This document shows positions 32,233 through 41,819 of a DNA stretch of 44,666 bases, one piece after another. Position 1 is the stretch's first letter; every line of letters starts with the position of its first letter. A program made the position numbers and the translations under genes. This DNA is from Bacteroidia bacterium (lineage in GTDB: Bacteria; Bacteroidota; Bacteroidia; Flavobacteriales; Flavobacteriaceae): NCBI GenBank assembly GCA_030427865.1, contig JAUICK010000018.1:1-44666 (forward strand), written 5' to 3'. The notes below the pieces were generated by a model that worked only from the letters and a program-made list of their open reading frames with translations, searched no databases and was not told the origin of the DNA.

Positions 32233-34140
32233 TTATTTGAATTTGTAAGCTATCATTCCTAAGGGAGGTAAATTTAACTCAATAGAGTTTTCTCTTCCAT
32301 TCCATTCTTTTTGGTCTGATGTTAACTTTTTAGTATTGTAATTTCCAGTACCATTATATTTCTCAGCATCACTATTAAAAACTTCTTTTAAAGTTCCTGA
32401 TTTGGGTAAACCAATTCTGTAGTTTTCTCTTGGTACAGGTGTTAAGTTTAAGACAATAATAATATTGTCTTTTTCATCATTTCCTTTTCTAATATAAGAC
32501 ATAACAGAATTTTGATGATCTCCATGATCTATCCACTCGAAACCTTCGTGTGAAAATTGTTTTTGATGTAAAGCGGGTTCTTTTTTGTAAAATTTATTTA
32601 AATCTTTTACTAAAGTTTGTGCTCCTTTATGCACATCATATTCTAATAAGTGCCAATCTAAACTTCCTTGAAAATTCCACTCGCTTGTTTGCCCAAACTC
32701 ACCTCCTTGAAATAAAAGTTTTGTACCTGGGTGCGTGTACATTAAGCTGTATAATAATCTTAAATTACCAAATCTTTGCCATTCATCACCAGGCATTTTA
32801 CTGACGATTGCTTTTTTGCCATATACTACTTCGTCATGAGAAAGAGGTAGCATAAAGTTTTCTGTAAATGCGTAATTTAAACTAAAGGTTAATTCATTTT
32901 GATGATGTTTTCTGTATATGGGTTCTTTCGCAAAATAGTTTAAAGTGTCGTGCATCCAACCCATCATCCATTTCATACCAAAACCCAACCCACCATCGTA
33001 AATTGGTCTTGATACTTTTGGGAAAGAAGTAGATTCTTCTGCTATTGTTTGTACATCTGGAAATGCTTCATAAACTGCAGCATTCATTTCTTTGATAAAA
33101 TCTATTGCTTCTAAATACTCTCTACCTCCGTATTTATTAGGTTCCCATTGTCCTTCTTCTCTTGAGTAATCTAAGAAAAGCATAGAAGCTACTGCATCTA
33201 CTCTTAATCCGTCTGCATGATATTGGTCTAACCAAAAAATAGCATTACTAATTAAAAATGCTTTAATTTCGTTTCTTCCATAATTAAAAATTAAACTTTT
33301 CCAGTCTTGATGATATCCTTTTCTTCTATCTGGATGTTCGTATAAATGAGAACCATCAAAAAAACCTAAACCATGATCGTCTGAAGGAAAATGAGAAGGC
33401 ACCCAATCTAATAAAACTCCAATTCCTTTTTCGTGAAATTTATCAACTAAATATTTAAATTCATCTGGATACCCAAAACGCGATGTTGGCGCAAAGTATC
33501 CTGTTAATTGATACCCCCAACTTGGGTCGTAAGGATATTCCATAATTGGCATAAACTCTACATGTGTAAAGTTCATTTCTTTAACATAATCTACCAATTC
33601 ATCAGCTAATTCTTTGTAACTTAAAAACCGATTTTCTTCTAATTGTTTTTTCCAAGAACCTAAATGAACTTCATATACGGAAAAAGGTGCATCTAATGCA
33701 TTGTTTTTCTTTCTGTTTTTCATCCATTTTTTATCTTGCCACTCATAATTATCTTCCCAAACTTGAGAAGCAGTTTTAGGTGGATGTTCGCATCTTCTTG
33801 CAAAAGGATCTGCTTTTTCTGTTCTTACATCATTATTAGCACTTTGTATTTTGTATTTGTAGGTAGCTCCTTTAGTTACTCCTGGAATAAAACCTTCCCA
33901 AATTCCACTTCCGTCCCAACGAACATTTAGTTGATGTTCTCCTTCTAACCAAAAATTAAAATCTCCAATAACAGAAACCATTTTTGCACTTGGTGCCCAA
34001 ACAGCAAAATAAGTTCCTTTTTCGCCATCTACAGTTATTATATGAGAACCAAATTTTTCGTATAGTCGATAGTGTTTCCCTGCTTGGAAAAGGCTAATGT
34101 CAAATTCTGAAAAAAGACTGTGTACTTTTGTTTGTGCCAT
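32233..34140 (-). CDS. glgB: 1,4-alpha-glucan branching enzyme
   Basis: GlgB cuts alpha-1,4 chains and re-attaches them as alpha-1,6 branches. The 635-residue form starting at 34140 (MAQTKVHSLFSEF) is preferred over an ATG at 34194, which would overlap the upstream kinase gene; the chosen start leaves a 5-base gap. It has an N-terminal CBM48 domain (FAVWAPSAKMVSVIGDFN), a GH13 barrel with nucleophile D315 in DGLRVDAVASM, the acid/base Glu in TIAEESTSFP, the DHD-type LSHDEVVYGK, and a C-terminal beta domain. It is in an operon with maltokinase and glgE. Confidence 0.95.
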   Translation of the reverse strand: MAQTKVHSLFSEFDISLFQAGKHYRLYEKFGSHIITVDGEKGTYFAVWAPSAKMVSVIGDFNFWLEGEHQLNVRWDGSGIWEGFIPGVTKGATYKYKIQSANNDVRTEKADPFARRCEHPPKTASQVWEDNYEWQDKKWMKNRKKNNALDAPFSVYEVHLGSWKKQLEENRFLSYKELADELVDYVKEMNFTHVEFMPIMEYPYDPSWGYQLTGYFAPTSRFGYPDEFKYLVDKFHEKGIGVLLDWVPSHFPSDDHGLGFFDGSHLYEHPDRRKGYHQDWKSLIFNYGRNEIKAFLISNAIFWLDQYHADGLRVDAVASMLFLDYSREEGQWEPNKYGGREYLEAIDFIKEMNAAVYEAFPDVQTIAEESTSFPKVSRPIYDGGLGFGMKWMMGWMHDTLNYFAKEPIYRKHHQNELTFSLNYAFTENFMLPLSHDEVVYGKKAIVSKMPGDEWQRFGNLRLLYSLMYTHPGTKLLFQGGEFGQTSEWNFQGSLDWHLLEYDVHKGAQTLVKDLNKFYKKEPALHQKQFSHEGFEWIDHGDHQNSVMSYIRKGNDEKDNIIIVLNLTPVPRENYRIGLPKSGTLKEVFNSDAEKYNGTGNYNTKKLTSDQKEWNGRENSIELNLPPLGMIAYKFK

Positions 34141-34145
34141 GTTTT

Positions 34146-35774
34146 TTATGTGTTCAAAATGTTTGTGATACCTTTTAAAGGAATAATTGTCCATTTAGGT
34201 CTAGAATTAAGCTCGTAACCTAACTCATAAATTGCTTTTTCTAACAAGCAATATTTTAATAAATATTTTCTTTCGTTTGTATAACCAATTGATAAATTGG
34301 CATTTTGTGTTATTTCTCTATACGTTTCTAAAAATACAGAAATCATATATTTGTAGAGTAATTCTCCGTATTCAAAAAGTTCTACTTGTGTTTTAGAATA
34401 TTCTTCTTGATTACTAAAAATTGTTGAATAAATTGCATAATGAAAAGATCTAAACAAACCTGCAACATCTTTTAAAGGAGGTTGTTTTACTTTACGATCT
34501 CTAATGGTACTTTCTGGTTCGCCTTCGAAATCTAAAATACAAAAGTCATCATCTTGTACCAAGATTTGCCCTAAATGATAATCTCCATGAATTCTTATGC
34601 GTTCTCCTTTTAATTTTGTCGAATCAAAATTTACTAAACGTTTTCTAATTTCGTTTTTCTTTTCTAAAAATTCTTTGGCTAATTCTAAAGAAAAGCCTTC
34701 TAATTTATGCAAATTGTTTTCTGTAAGATTTAACCTGTTTTGAAATTGATAAGTTAATCTATTTTTTAACCAAACTGTATAATCTCCATTAAATCGGGTA
34801 GGAGTAAAAGCAGTTTCTTCAAATTCAGAACCTAATGCAATATGCATTTCTGCAGTTCTTAAAGCTAATAATTTTACTTTATTTAATAAGTTTAAGCCTA
34901 TCCAATCTACAATTTGTGCAGGTAATTCTGCTATTTTTTGTCTTTTAAAAATCTCTATATCTGGTAAACTTTTAAAGCTGGTTTTTTTAGTATCAATTGC
35001 ATCAAAAATAACATGTAATTCCTTTAAAAAATACTCCCAAGCATCACCGTTATTGGGTACTAATTTTTGCATTAATGCAATAGTTATGTTGGTTTTTTCA
35101 GAATCGATTATATTCATACTACCCAAATATGGAGGTGTATTTTTAAAGTCTTTTTTGTCTGATAAAAAACGACTCATTTCGTAGTCTGGATTTTTATCTG
35201 CATAGATTCTTCTAAAAAATTTTACAATAAAAGCATCATTATAAATGATAGAAGTATTGCTTTGTTCAACTCCCATAAATCTTGATGATTTATATTCTGG
35301 GAAATTAAATCCGTCTGTTTTGTGATATTGAACAGGGGTTTTATCTATAGGCAATGCACTACTAATTCTTTGATAAACTACTTTTCTAAAGGCTTCTAAA
35401 TGCATGGCATCTATAATATACCCTTTTTGATTTTTTAGCTCTATGGGTAAAATTCTACTTTCTTTTGCATATTCTTTATCTGATACGAATGCTATGGGTA
35501 AAAAGTAGTGATGATAAAAAGCTTCAACAAAATCGACTTCTAAAATCAATCCAAAATAAACTTCTCCAGCTTGTTGAATTCTAAAGTATTCGCTTAATTC
35601 GATATATTTTAGTTTGCTAGATTTGCCTCCGTACCAACGTTGTTTTTGGATGTAATCTTCTAAAACATCAGATAAAAAAACGTTTACAAAATTTGTATCT
35701 TCTATTAATTCTTCCCATTTGTTTTTTGAGGAAAAAATAGGTGCATTAAAATTTGTATTCGTTTTTTCTTTCAT
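34146..35774 (-). CDS. Maltokinase
   Basis: The 542-residue protein resembles Pep2/Mak maltokinase, which phosphorylates maltose to maltose-1-phosphate, the GlgE substrate. An N-terminal cap-like domain (KQRWYGGKSSKL, shared with the TreS-linked form) precedes an aminoglycoside-phosphotransferase-like kinase fold; the catalytic loop is RIHGDYHLGQIL and the metal-binding segment is CILDFEGEP. It is free-standing, not fused to trehalose synthase. The start abuts the glgE stop codon and the end is 5 bases before glgB. Confidence 0.88.
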   Translation of the reverse strand: MKEKTNTNFNAPIFSSKNKWEELIEDTNFVNVFLSDVLEDYIQKQRWYGGKSSKLKYIELSEYFRIQQAGEVYFGLILEVDFVEAFYHHYFLPIAFVSDKEYAKESRILPIELKNQKGYIIDAMHLEAFRKVVYQRISSALPIDKTPVQYHKTDGFNFPEYKSSRFMGVEQSNTSIIYNDAFIVKFFRRIYADKNPDYEMSRFLSDKKDFKNTPPYLGSMNIIDSEKTNITIALMQKLVPNNGDAWEYFLKELHVIFDAIDTKKTSFKSLPDIEIFKRQKIAELPAQIVDWIGLNLLNKVKLLALRTAEMHIALGSEFEETAFTPTRFNGDYTVWLKNRLTYQFQNRLNLTENNLHKLEGFSLELAKEFLEKKNEIRKRLVNFDSTKLKGERIRIHGDYHLGQILVQDDDFCILDFEGEPESTIRDRKVKQPPLKDVAGLFRSFHYAIYSTIFSNQEEYSKTQVELFEYGELLYKYMISVFLETYREITQNANLSIGYTNERKYLLKYCLLEKAIYELGYELNSRPKWTIIPLKGITNILNT

Positions 35775-37715
35775 TTATTTATAGATTTTAAAAATATGAA
35801 ATGGTAATGTTGCATGCAATTGTACATAATTCCACTCATTATACCAGTTGTAACTATTTCTTGTTACCAAATCTGTTACTTCTGTTTTCTGACCATGATG
35901 AATTCCTAAGTCGTTTAAAGGCAATTGCACAGAACCAGATTGAGAATTCCAAGCATCTAAACTTATAACAGTTAGTGTTTCGTTAGTTCTGTTATCATTC
36001 CATTTATAAAACGCAATTAGTTGATCGTTGCCAGTTTCTAAAAATTTGATATTATTGGTTTGCTGAAAAGATTCATTTTCTTTTCTAATGGCATTAATTT
36101 TAGCAATTAAGGTGGTTACTTTATTTTCTTTAAACCAATCGTAATGACAGAGTTGGAACTTTTCAGACATATAATATTCTTCTTTTCCTGGAATAGGTTC
36201 GCTTATCATTTGTTCAAAAACGGGTCCGTAAATTCCAATATTAGAACTTAAAGTAGCTGCTAAAGCATATCGTTGTAAATATTTACTTTCTGGAGCACCT
36301 TGTAAATGGAAAGGATTGATGTCTGGAGTGTTAGGCCAAAAATTAGGGCGCATGTATTCTCTTTGATTCGTTTGCGTTAAATCGTTCATATATTCTATTA
36401 ACTCATGCTTAGAATCTCTCCAAGTAAAATAAGTATATGATTGGGTATACCCTTGTTTTGCCAATTGCTGCATTACTTTGGGCCTCGTAAAAGCTTCTGC
36501 CAAAAATAAGACGTTTGGGTGTTGTTTTTTTACTTCTGTAATTATCCAATTCCAGAAATAATATGGTTTTGTATGAGGGTTATCTACTCTAAAAACATTA
36601 ATTCCACAATCTATCCAATATAATAAAGTATCTAAACATTCTTTCCATAGATTTTTATAATCCTTAGATTCCCAGTAAATTGGAAGAATGTCTTGATATT
36701 TTTTTGGAGGATTTTCTGCATATTGTACAGTACCATCTGGTCTCCATTTAAACCAATCTGGGTGTTCTGTAACCCAAGGATGATCTGGAGCAGCCTGTAA
36801 TGCATAATCCATTGCAATTTCTATACCTTGTTTTTTTGCTTCAGCTATTAAATTTTTAAAATCATCTATATTTCCTAATTCTGGATGCAAATCTTTATGA
36901 CCACCATGTTTAGAGCCAATCCCCCAAGCAGAACCTACATCTCCATCTTGAGCAATTGTTGTATTGTTTTTACCTTTTCTGTTAACTTCTCCAATTGGAT
37001 GAATGGGAGGGAAGTACAAAGTATCAAAGCCCATTTTAGCAATTCTTGGTAGCAAACGATGACAATCGTTAAATGTACCGTGTTTGCCTTCTTGTTCTGA
37101 AGCAGAACGTGGAAAAAATTCGTACCAAGTACTAAATCTTGCTTTCTTTCTATCTACATAAACTTGATATTCAGCAGATGTGTTGGTTAAGAGTTTTTCT
37201 GGGTATTTTTTTAAAATAGTGGTTAATTTATCTGATACAGCTTCTTTTATGGCTTCTGTATAGGTGTCATTATTTTTAAAAATAAAGATTAAATGCAATA
37301 TATACTCTTTTTCTTCTTTTGAAGAAACTTTATCGACAAGAGAAGCGAGTAATTCTGCACCTTCTAAAAGTTCTGAATTTACATGTTGATAATCATCAAT
37401 TTTTCTTTCTATACCATGTTGCCAGTTTAGAAGATAATCTACCCAACCTTCTATTTTATAGGTATAAAAACCTTGATTTGTGGTTTGAAAACTTGCCGCC
37501 CATTCATCATTATAGGTTGGGTTCATTCTTAACTCCGACCAGTTTTTATCGTTTTCGTGTTTATAATGTATACTTGCCTGAATTACATCATGCCCGTCTA
37601 CTAAAACATCAGCAGTTACATTTACAATTTCGTCTACAACTCTTTTAATGTATACTTTTCCGCAATTTATTTGTGGAGCAACATTTTCTACTACAATTCT
37701 ACTTTGATTTTGCAT
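35775..37715 (-). CDS. glgE: Alpha-1,4-glucan:maltose-1-phosphate maltosyltransferase
   Basis: GlgE (GH13_3) transfers maltose units from maltose-1-phosphate to a growing alpha-1,4-glucan. The 646-residue protein has the N-terminal beta domains, KARFSTWYEFFPRS at the barrel entrance, the nucleophile D378 in GINVFRVDNPHTKP and the acid/base Glu in FLAEAFTRP. Length and motifs fit GlgE rather than an amylase. The stop codon touches the maltokinase start; glgC lies 39 bases upstream. Confidence 0.93.
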   Translation of the reverse strand: MQNQSRIVVENVAPQINCGKVYIKRVVDEIVNVTADVLVDGHDVIQASIHYKHENDKNWSELRMNPTYNDEWAASFQTTNQGFYTYKIEGWVDYLLNWQHGIERKIDDYQHVNSELLEGAELLASLVDKVSSKEEKEYILHLIFIFKNNDTYTEAIKEAVSDKLTTILKKYPEKLLTNTSAEYQVYVDRKKARFSTWYEFFPRSASEQEGKHGTFNDCHRLLPRIAKMGFDTLYFPPIHPIGEVNRKGKNNTTIAQDGDVGSAWGIGSKHGGHKDLHPELGNIDDFKNLIAEAKKQGIEIAMDYALQAAPDHPWVTEHPDWFKWRPDGTVQYAENPPKKYQDILPIYWESKDYKNLWKECLDTLLYWIDCGINVFRVDNPHTKPYYFWNWIITEVKKQHPNVLFLAEAFTRPKVMQQLAKQGYTQSYTYFTWRDSKHELIEYMNDLTQTNQREYMRPNFWPNTPDINPFHLQGAPESKYLQRYALAATLSSNIGIYGPVFEQMISEPIPGKEEYYMSEKFQLCHYDWFKENKVTTLIAKINAIRKENESFQQTNNIKFLETGNDQLIAFYKWNDNRTNETLTVISLDAWNSQSGSVQLPLNDLGIHHGQKTEVTDLVTRNSYNWYNEWNYVQLHATLPFHIFKIYK

Positions 37716-37754
37716 TAATGAGGTTAATTTTATCCTAAAACAAGTAAATTTTAT

Positions 37755-39020
37755 TTATCCAATATTGGTTCCGTTAGGAATTGTAGCATCTTTTTTAATA
37801 ACTACAATACCATCTTTAACCATATAAGTATCTGTTTCTATATTATCTATGTGAGATCCACCATTAATTCTTACATCATCACCAATTCTACAGTTTTTAT
37901 CTACTATACAATTATGGATGTAGCATCTATTTCCAATTCCCATCATAATTTCAATTTTGTTCTTGGCAACTTCTTCTAAGGTTTCATAATAGTCATTACC
38001 CATCATATAGGTATTAGATATTAGAGAGTTTTTACCAATTCTTGAACGAATTCCAATTACAGAACGTTCTATTTTTTCTGCTTGTATAATACAACCGTCG
38101 CCAATTACTGCTCTATTTAAGATTGAACCGGAAATTTTTGATGTAGGTAAAATACGAGCTCTTGTGTAAACACTTTTTTCATTGTATAAATCAAATTGAG
38201 GAACATCATCTGTTAAACCTAAATTAGCTTCAAAAAAAGAATCTATATTTCCAATATCTTCCCAGTAACCTTCATATTGATAGCTTAATGTTTTGTGGTT
38301 TTCAATAGCTTGTGGTATAATTTCTCCACCAAAATCGTTGGTGTCTGGGTTTTCCATCAATTTTACTAAAAGCTCTCTATTAAAAATATAGATTCCCATA
38401 GAAGCTAAGTAATCTCTACCTTGTGCTTTCATTGCTTCTCCAACATCAGAAGTCCAATTTGGTAACAATTCCGCACCAGGTTTTTCTATAAATGATGTTA
38501 TTATGTTTTCTTCATTTGTTTTTAAAAGTCCAAATGAAGTGGCATCTTTAGCATTTACAGGATAGGTTGCAATCGAAATTTCTGCGCCACTTTCTTCGTG
38601 TTTTTGAATCATATCATTAAAATCCATTTGATATAATTGATCTCCAGAAAGTATTAAAGCATATTCAAAATCATTTTGTAAAAAGTGATGCATACTCTGT
38701 CTTACGGCATCTGCTGTTCCTTGAAACCACTTATCACTATGTATGGTTTGTTCTGCGGCTAAAACATCAACAAAGGCAGAACTAAAAAAACTAAAGTGAT
38801 ATGTGTTTTTAATATGTGCGTTTAAAGAAGCAGAATTAAACTGAGTTAATACATACATCCTTTTAATATCTGAATTGATACAATTTGAAATAGGAATATC
38901 TACTAATCTGTATTTACCAGCAATGGGTACAGCAGGTTTAGATCTGTCTTTTGTTAATGGGTATAATCTTGATCCTTGGCCTCCACCTAAGATAATTCCG
39001 AGTACTTTATTGTTAATCAT
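37755..39020 (-). CDS. glgC: Glucose-1-phosphate adenylyltransferase
   Basis: GlgC makes ADP-glucose from glucose-1-phosphate and ATP. The 421-residue protein has the nucleotide-binding GGGQGSRLYPLT with downstream KPAVP, the SGDQLYQMD catalytic segment, the IEKPG sugar-phosphate motif and a C-terminal left-handed beta-helix (about 290-421), as in bacterial homologues. It lies 7 bases after the glycogen synthase gene, so the two are coupled. Confidence 0.95.
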   Translation of the reverse strand: MINNKVLGIILGGGQGSRLYPLTKDRSKPAVPIAGKYRLVDIPISNCINSDIKRMYVLTQFNSASLNAHIKNTYHFSFFSSAFVDVLAAEQTIHSDKWFQGTADAVRQSMHHFLQNDFEYALILSGDQLYQMDFNDMIQKHEESGAEISIATYPVNAKDATSFGLLKTNEENIITSFIEKPGAELLPNWTSDVGEAMKAQGRDYLASMGIYIFNRELLVKLMENPDTNDFGGEIIPQAIENHKTLSYQYEGYWEDIGNIDSFFEANLGLTDDVPQFDLYNEKSVYTRARILPTSKISGSILNRAVIGDGCIIQAEKIERSVIGIRSRIGKNSLISNTYMMGNDYYETLEEVAKNKIEIMMGIGNRCYIHNCIVDKNCRIGDDVRINGGSHIDNIETDTYMVKDGIVVIKKDATIPNGTNIG

Positions 39021-39027
39021 TTAGCTC

Positions 39028-40230
39028 TTATTTTAAGGATTTATATAGTTCTTCTACTTGTTTTGCGATTGATGTCCAGTCGAAATAATCTTCAACTCTC
39101 TTTCTACCTTTAGTTGCCATAGACTCTCTAAGTTCTTTATTATTGATTAGTTTGTTTACTCCGTTTGCTAAATCTTTAGCAAATTTATCTGGGTTAACTG
39201 GCTCAAAAGGAGCCGAATTTTGTTGCTCAACAGGGACTAAAATACCAGTTTCTCCATTAACAACAACTTCTTTAATTCCTCCAACAGCACTTGCAACAAC
39301 TGCTGTTTTACATGCCATAGCTTCTATGTTTATAATGCCAAAAGGTTCATAAATTGATGGGCAGCAGAACACATCTGCATGAGAATACAATTGAATGATT
39401 TCTTCTTTGGTAACCATTTTATCAATCCAAATAACATTTTTACGTGTTTCTTTCACTTCGTTTACTGCATTTTTCATTTCTATACCAATTTCTTTGGTAT
39501 CTGGAGCACCTGCACAAAGCACGATTTGCGTTTCTGTATCTATATATTTTATGGCATTTACCAAATGGATTATTCCTTTTTGTCTTGTAATTCTTCCAAC
39601 AAAAAGTACATAAGGTTTGCTTTTGTCAACTCCATATTCATCTAAAGTAGACGTTTCTGAAGTAGTTACATATTCTTGTAAATTTATACCATTATAAATA
39701 ACTTTTACTTTATTTTCATCAACATTAAAGTGCTTTAAAACGTCTTCTTTTGTTTCTTCAGAAACAGCAATTAATGCGTCTGCCATTTCGATTGCTGTTT
39801 TTTCTATCCAAGAAGAAGCATCGTAACCACGACCAAGTTGTTCTCTTTTCCAAGGTCTTAAAGGTTCTAATGAGTGGGTTGTGATTACTAAAGGAATACC
39901 ATAACATAATTTTGCTACAATCCCTGCAAAATGTGCATACCAAGTATGGCAATGTACTACATCTGCATCGATTGGAGCTGCATTCATATGAAGTCCAGTA
40001 CTTAATGTTTTAAAAACTGCTTTTAGTTTATCATCAGCATTATTAAAAAGAGAGTTTTCATAAGGAAAGCCTTTTACTGTTAAGTTTTCACTACTAGTAT
40101 CTTGATCGCCAAAACAGCGAACATCTATCTTCATTAGTTTTTCTAATTCTGCTGCAAGGTACTCTACATGTACACCTGCTCCTCCATAAACATACGGAGG
40201 AAATTCTCTAGTAAAAAACAGGGCTTTCAT
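39028..40230 (-). CDS. glgA: Actinobacterial-type glycogen synthase / GlgM-like ADP-glucose glycosyltransferase
   Basis: The 400-residue GT4 glycosyltransferase is much shorter than E. coli GlgA (about 477) and matches the corynebacterial/mycobacterial type: FFTREFPPYVYGGAGVHVE at the N-terminus, HSLEPLRPWKREQLGRG in the middle and EPFGIINIEAMAC near the C-terminus. In mycobacteria this enzyme (GlgM) makes maltose-1-phosphate from ADP-glucose and glucose-1-phosphate, the donor for GlgE. With glgC and glgE beside it, the same role is plausible; conventional chain extension cannot be excluded. It is first in the operon. Confidence 0.88.
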   Translation of the reverse strand: MKALFFTREFPPYVYGGAGVHVEYLAAELEKLMKIDVRCFGDQDTSSENLTVKGFPYENSLFNNADDKLKAVFKTLSTGLHMNAAPIDADVVHCHTWYAHFAGIVAKLCYGIPLVITTHSLEPLRPWKREQLGRGYDASSWIEKTAIEMADALIAVSEETKEDVLKHFNVDENKVKVIYNGINLQEYVTTSETSTLDEYGVDKSKPYVLFVGRITRQKGIIHLVNAIKYIDTETQIVLCAGAPDTKEIGIEMKNAVNEVKETRKNVIWIDKMVTKEEIIQLYSHADVFCCPSIYEPFGIINIEAMACKTAVVASAVGGIKEVVVNGETGILVPVEQQNSAPFEPVNPDKFAKDLANGVNKLINNKELRESMATKGRKRVEDYFDWTSIAKQVEELYKSLK

Positions 40231-40288
40231 AAATTTTTGGTAGTTTGTGTTAGTTTTTGTTTTCGTTTTTTAAGGTATAAAACAACTA

Positions 40289-40304
40289 CAAAACTACAAA
40301 ATTA
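40289..40304 (-). promoter_or_regulatory. Possible -7 elements of the glucan operon
   Basis: Two adjacent matches to TAnnTTTG on the minus strand (TAGTTTTG 40289-40296 and TAATTTTG 40297-40304) precede glgA by about 60-70 bases. No clear TTG is at the usual distance. An 8-base inverted repeat TTATCAGT/ACTGATAA (40334-40341, 40374-40381) lies further upstream. Confidence 0.35.
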
Positions 40305-40437
40305 AAAATGAGTTTTTTTTCTTTAAAATATTATTATCAGTTTAATAATTTTAAGTTAACAAAAACATAAAATACTGATAAATAATTATAAAGATAGAGA
40401 AAGAATAATAAATATAATAATTACTAAAAATTAGAAA

Positions 40438-41034
40438 TTAAACATTTCGTTGCTTATTAATTTCATCTTGAAGTTGCCTTCTTAATTTTTGCTCTCTTTC
40501 TAAAGATTTTTTTCTGTGTTGTTCAAATTCTTGCTCAATGTCTGTTAAGTTTTCTTGAGCTTCTTTTGTTAACACATTACTTCTATAAAATTTAAATATA
40601 AAATATAATAAGCCTAAAAATAAAACAGTTATAATGCCCCAAAGTAATAGGTTGTAGCTTGTTTTACTTAACTGTATTCCAAAAAGAGATATCGAATTTT
40701 CTTTTTTATTAGCAATTTCTAACTCAGATTCTGTTTTAGATAGTACTTTTTTTGTTTTTTCTATGTTATCTCTTTCTGATTTTAGTAAAGCTTCTTTATC
40801 AGAAATTATTTTTTTATAGTTTTTTATAGAGTCTAAAATATTAGATTTAAGTTGATTGTAACTTTTAATATTAATTACTTTATATCTTTTAGGCGTACCT
40901 GTAGGTTTATAAGTTGTTGATGTTCTGTAAATTTTGTTAAATTGATTTTCTATAGTTTTAGATTCTTCTTGTATTTCTTGAGAAGAAATAATGAATGTAA
41001 ATAAGCAGAATATGATTGTAAGGTAAAGTTTCAT
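40438..41034 (-). CDS. Membrane protein with two coiled coils, unknown function
   Basis: The 198-residue protein has a signal peptide (residues 1-19, ending IISSQ), a coiled-coil domain (about 60-115), one membrane helix (about 128-148) and a charged C-terminal helix (about 155-198, HRKKSLEREQKLRRQLQDE). I recall flavobacterial homologues annotated as a tRNA (guanine-N1)-methyltransferase; nothing in this sequence supports that, since the SPOUT knot is absent. It follows the rplT terminator and is probably transcribed alone. Confidence 0.75.
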   Translation of the reverse strand: MKLYLTIIFCLFTFIISSQEIQEESKTIENQFNKIYRTSTTYKPTGTPKRYKVINIKSYNQLKSNILDSIKNYKKIISDKEALLKSERDNIEKTKKVLSKTESELEIANKKENSISLFGIQLSKTSYNLLLWGIITVLFLGLLYFIFKFYRSNVLTKEAQENLTDIEQEFEQHRKKSLEREQKLRRQLQDEINKQRNV

Positions 41035-41065
41035 TCGTAAATGTTTAGTTTATGTAAATTTATAA

Positions 41066-41096
41066 AAAAAACCCAAACGAAAAGTTTGGGTTTTTT
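41066..41096. terminator. Intrinsic terminator of the thrS-infC-rpmI-rplT operon
   Basis: AAAAAACCCAAAC (41066-41078) and GTTTGGGTTTTTT (41084-41096) form a perfect 13-bp stem with loop GAAAA; a T run follows on the minus strand. Confidence 0.85.
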
Positions 41097-41117
41097 AGTA
41101 TAAGCAAGTATTATTAT

Positions 41118-41462
41118 TTATTTAATTTTATCTACAACTGCCTTAAAAGCTTCTGGGTTGTTTACAGCTAAATCTGCTAAAACTTTACGGTTTAACTCGA
41201 TGTTATTAGCTTTAACTTTACCCATAAACTGAGAGTAAGACATTCCGTGTAAACGAGCTGCGGCGTTAATACGTACAATCCATAAAGAACGGAAGTTTCT
41301 CTTATTGTTTTTACGGTCTCTGTATGCATAAAGCATCCCTTTTTCTACCGCATTTTTTGCTACTGTGTAAACGTTTTTTCTACGTCCAAAGTAACCCTTT
41401 GCTGCCTTCAAGATTTTTTTTCTTCTATTTCTTGAGGCTACTGAATTTACTGATCTTGGCAT
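41118..41462 (-). CDS. rplT: 50S ribosomal protein L20
   Basis: The 114-residue protein is full-length L20, an early-assembling protein that binds 23S r[23 protein letters not shown] opens the long basic helix and the globular domain carries [14 protein letters not shown]. It ends the conserved thrS-infC-rpmI-rplT operon. In many bacteria L20 represses this operon by binding its mRNA; the 102-base gap before it holds an ACGAAGATTCGT palindrome but no known control structure that I can name. Confidence 0.97.
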   Translation of the reverse strand: MPRSVNSVASRNRRKKILKAAKGYFGRRKNVYTVAKNAVEKGMLYAYRDRKNNKRNFRSLWIVRINAAARLHGMSYSQFMGKVKANNIELNRKVLADLAVNNPEAFKAVVDKIK

Positions 41463-41566
41463 AATTTCAATGTGTTTTGTAATGAGCGACGAATCTTCGT
41501 ACTTTTAATTAAAAATAAATTTAATTGCTACATTCCATGGTTAATAATTAAATTCCCTTTTTAAAC

Positions 41567-41764
41567 TTATTTTAAGTTTAATTGTTGCTTAATGTTAGCT
41601 TCATCAGACTTATGTACTAAAGTGTCATGAGTTAACTTTAATTTACGTTTTTTAGACTTCTTTGTTAAGATGTGACTTTTAAACGCGTGCTTTCTTTTTA
41701 ACTTTCCAGTACCAGTAACTTTAAAACGTTTCTTAGCACTAGATTTTGTTTTCATTTTAGGCAT
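41567..41764 (-). CDS. rpmI: 50S ribosomal protein L35
   Basis: The 65-residue form beginning [18 protein letters not shown] is the universal L35 start; an in-frame ATG at 41842 would add 26 residues that overlap the infC end and is rejected. Bases upstream read AAGGAGAG directly before the ATG, closer than a normal ribosome-binding site. It lies between infC and rplT as in most bacteria. Confidence 0.95.
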   Translation of the reverse strand: MPKMKTKSSAKKRFKVTGTGKLKRKHAFKSHILTKKSKKRKLKLTHDTLVHKSDEANIKQQLNLK

Positions 41765-41819
41765 CTCTCCTTCGTTTTTATCTTGCTTATTATTTTTAGA
41801 TCTAATAAAATTAGATACT

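Noticed and set aside
34141..34194. Upstream ATG for glgB at 34194
   Set aside because: It would overlap the maltokinase gene by 49 bases and add residues unlike branching enzymes; the start at 34140 fits family and spacing.
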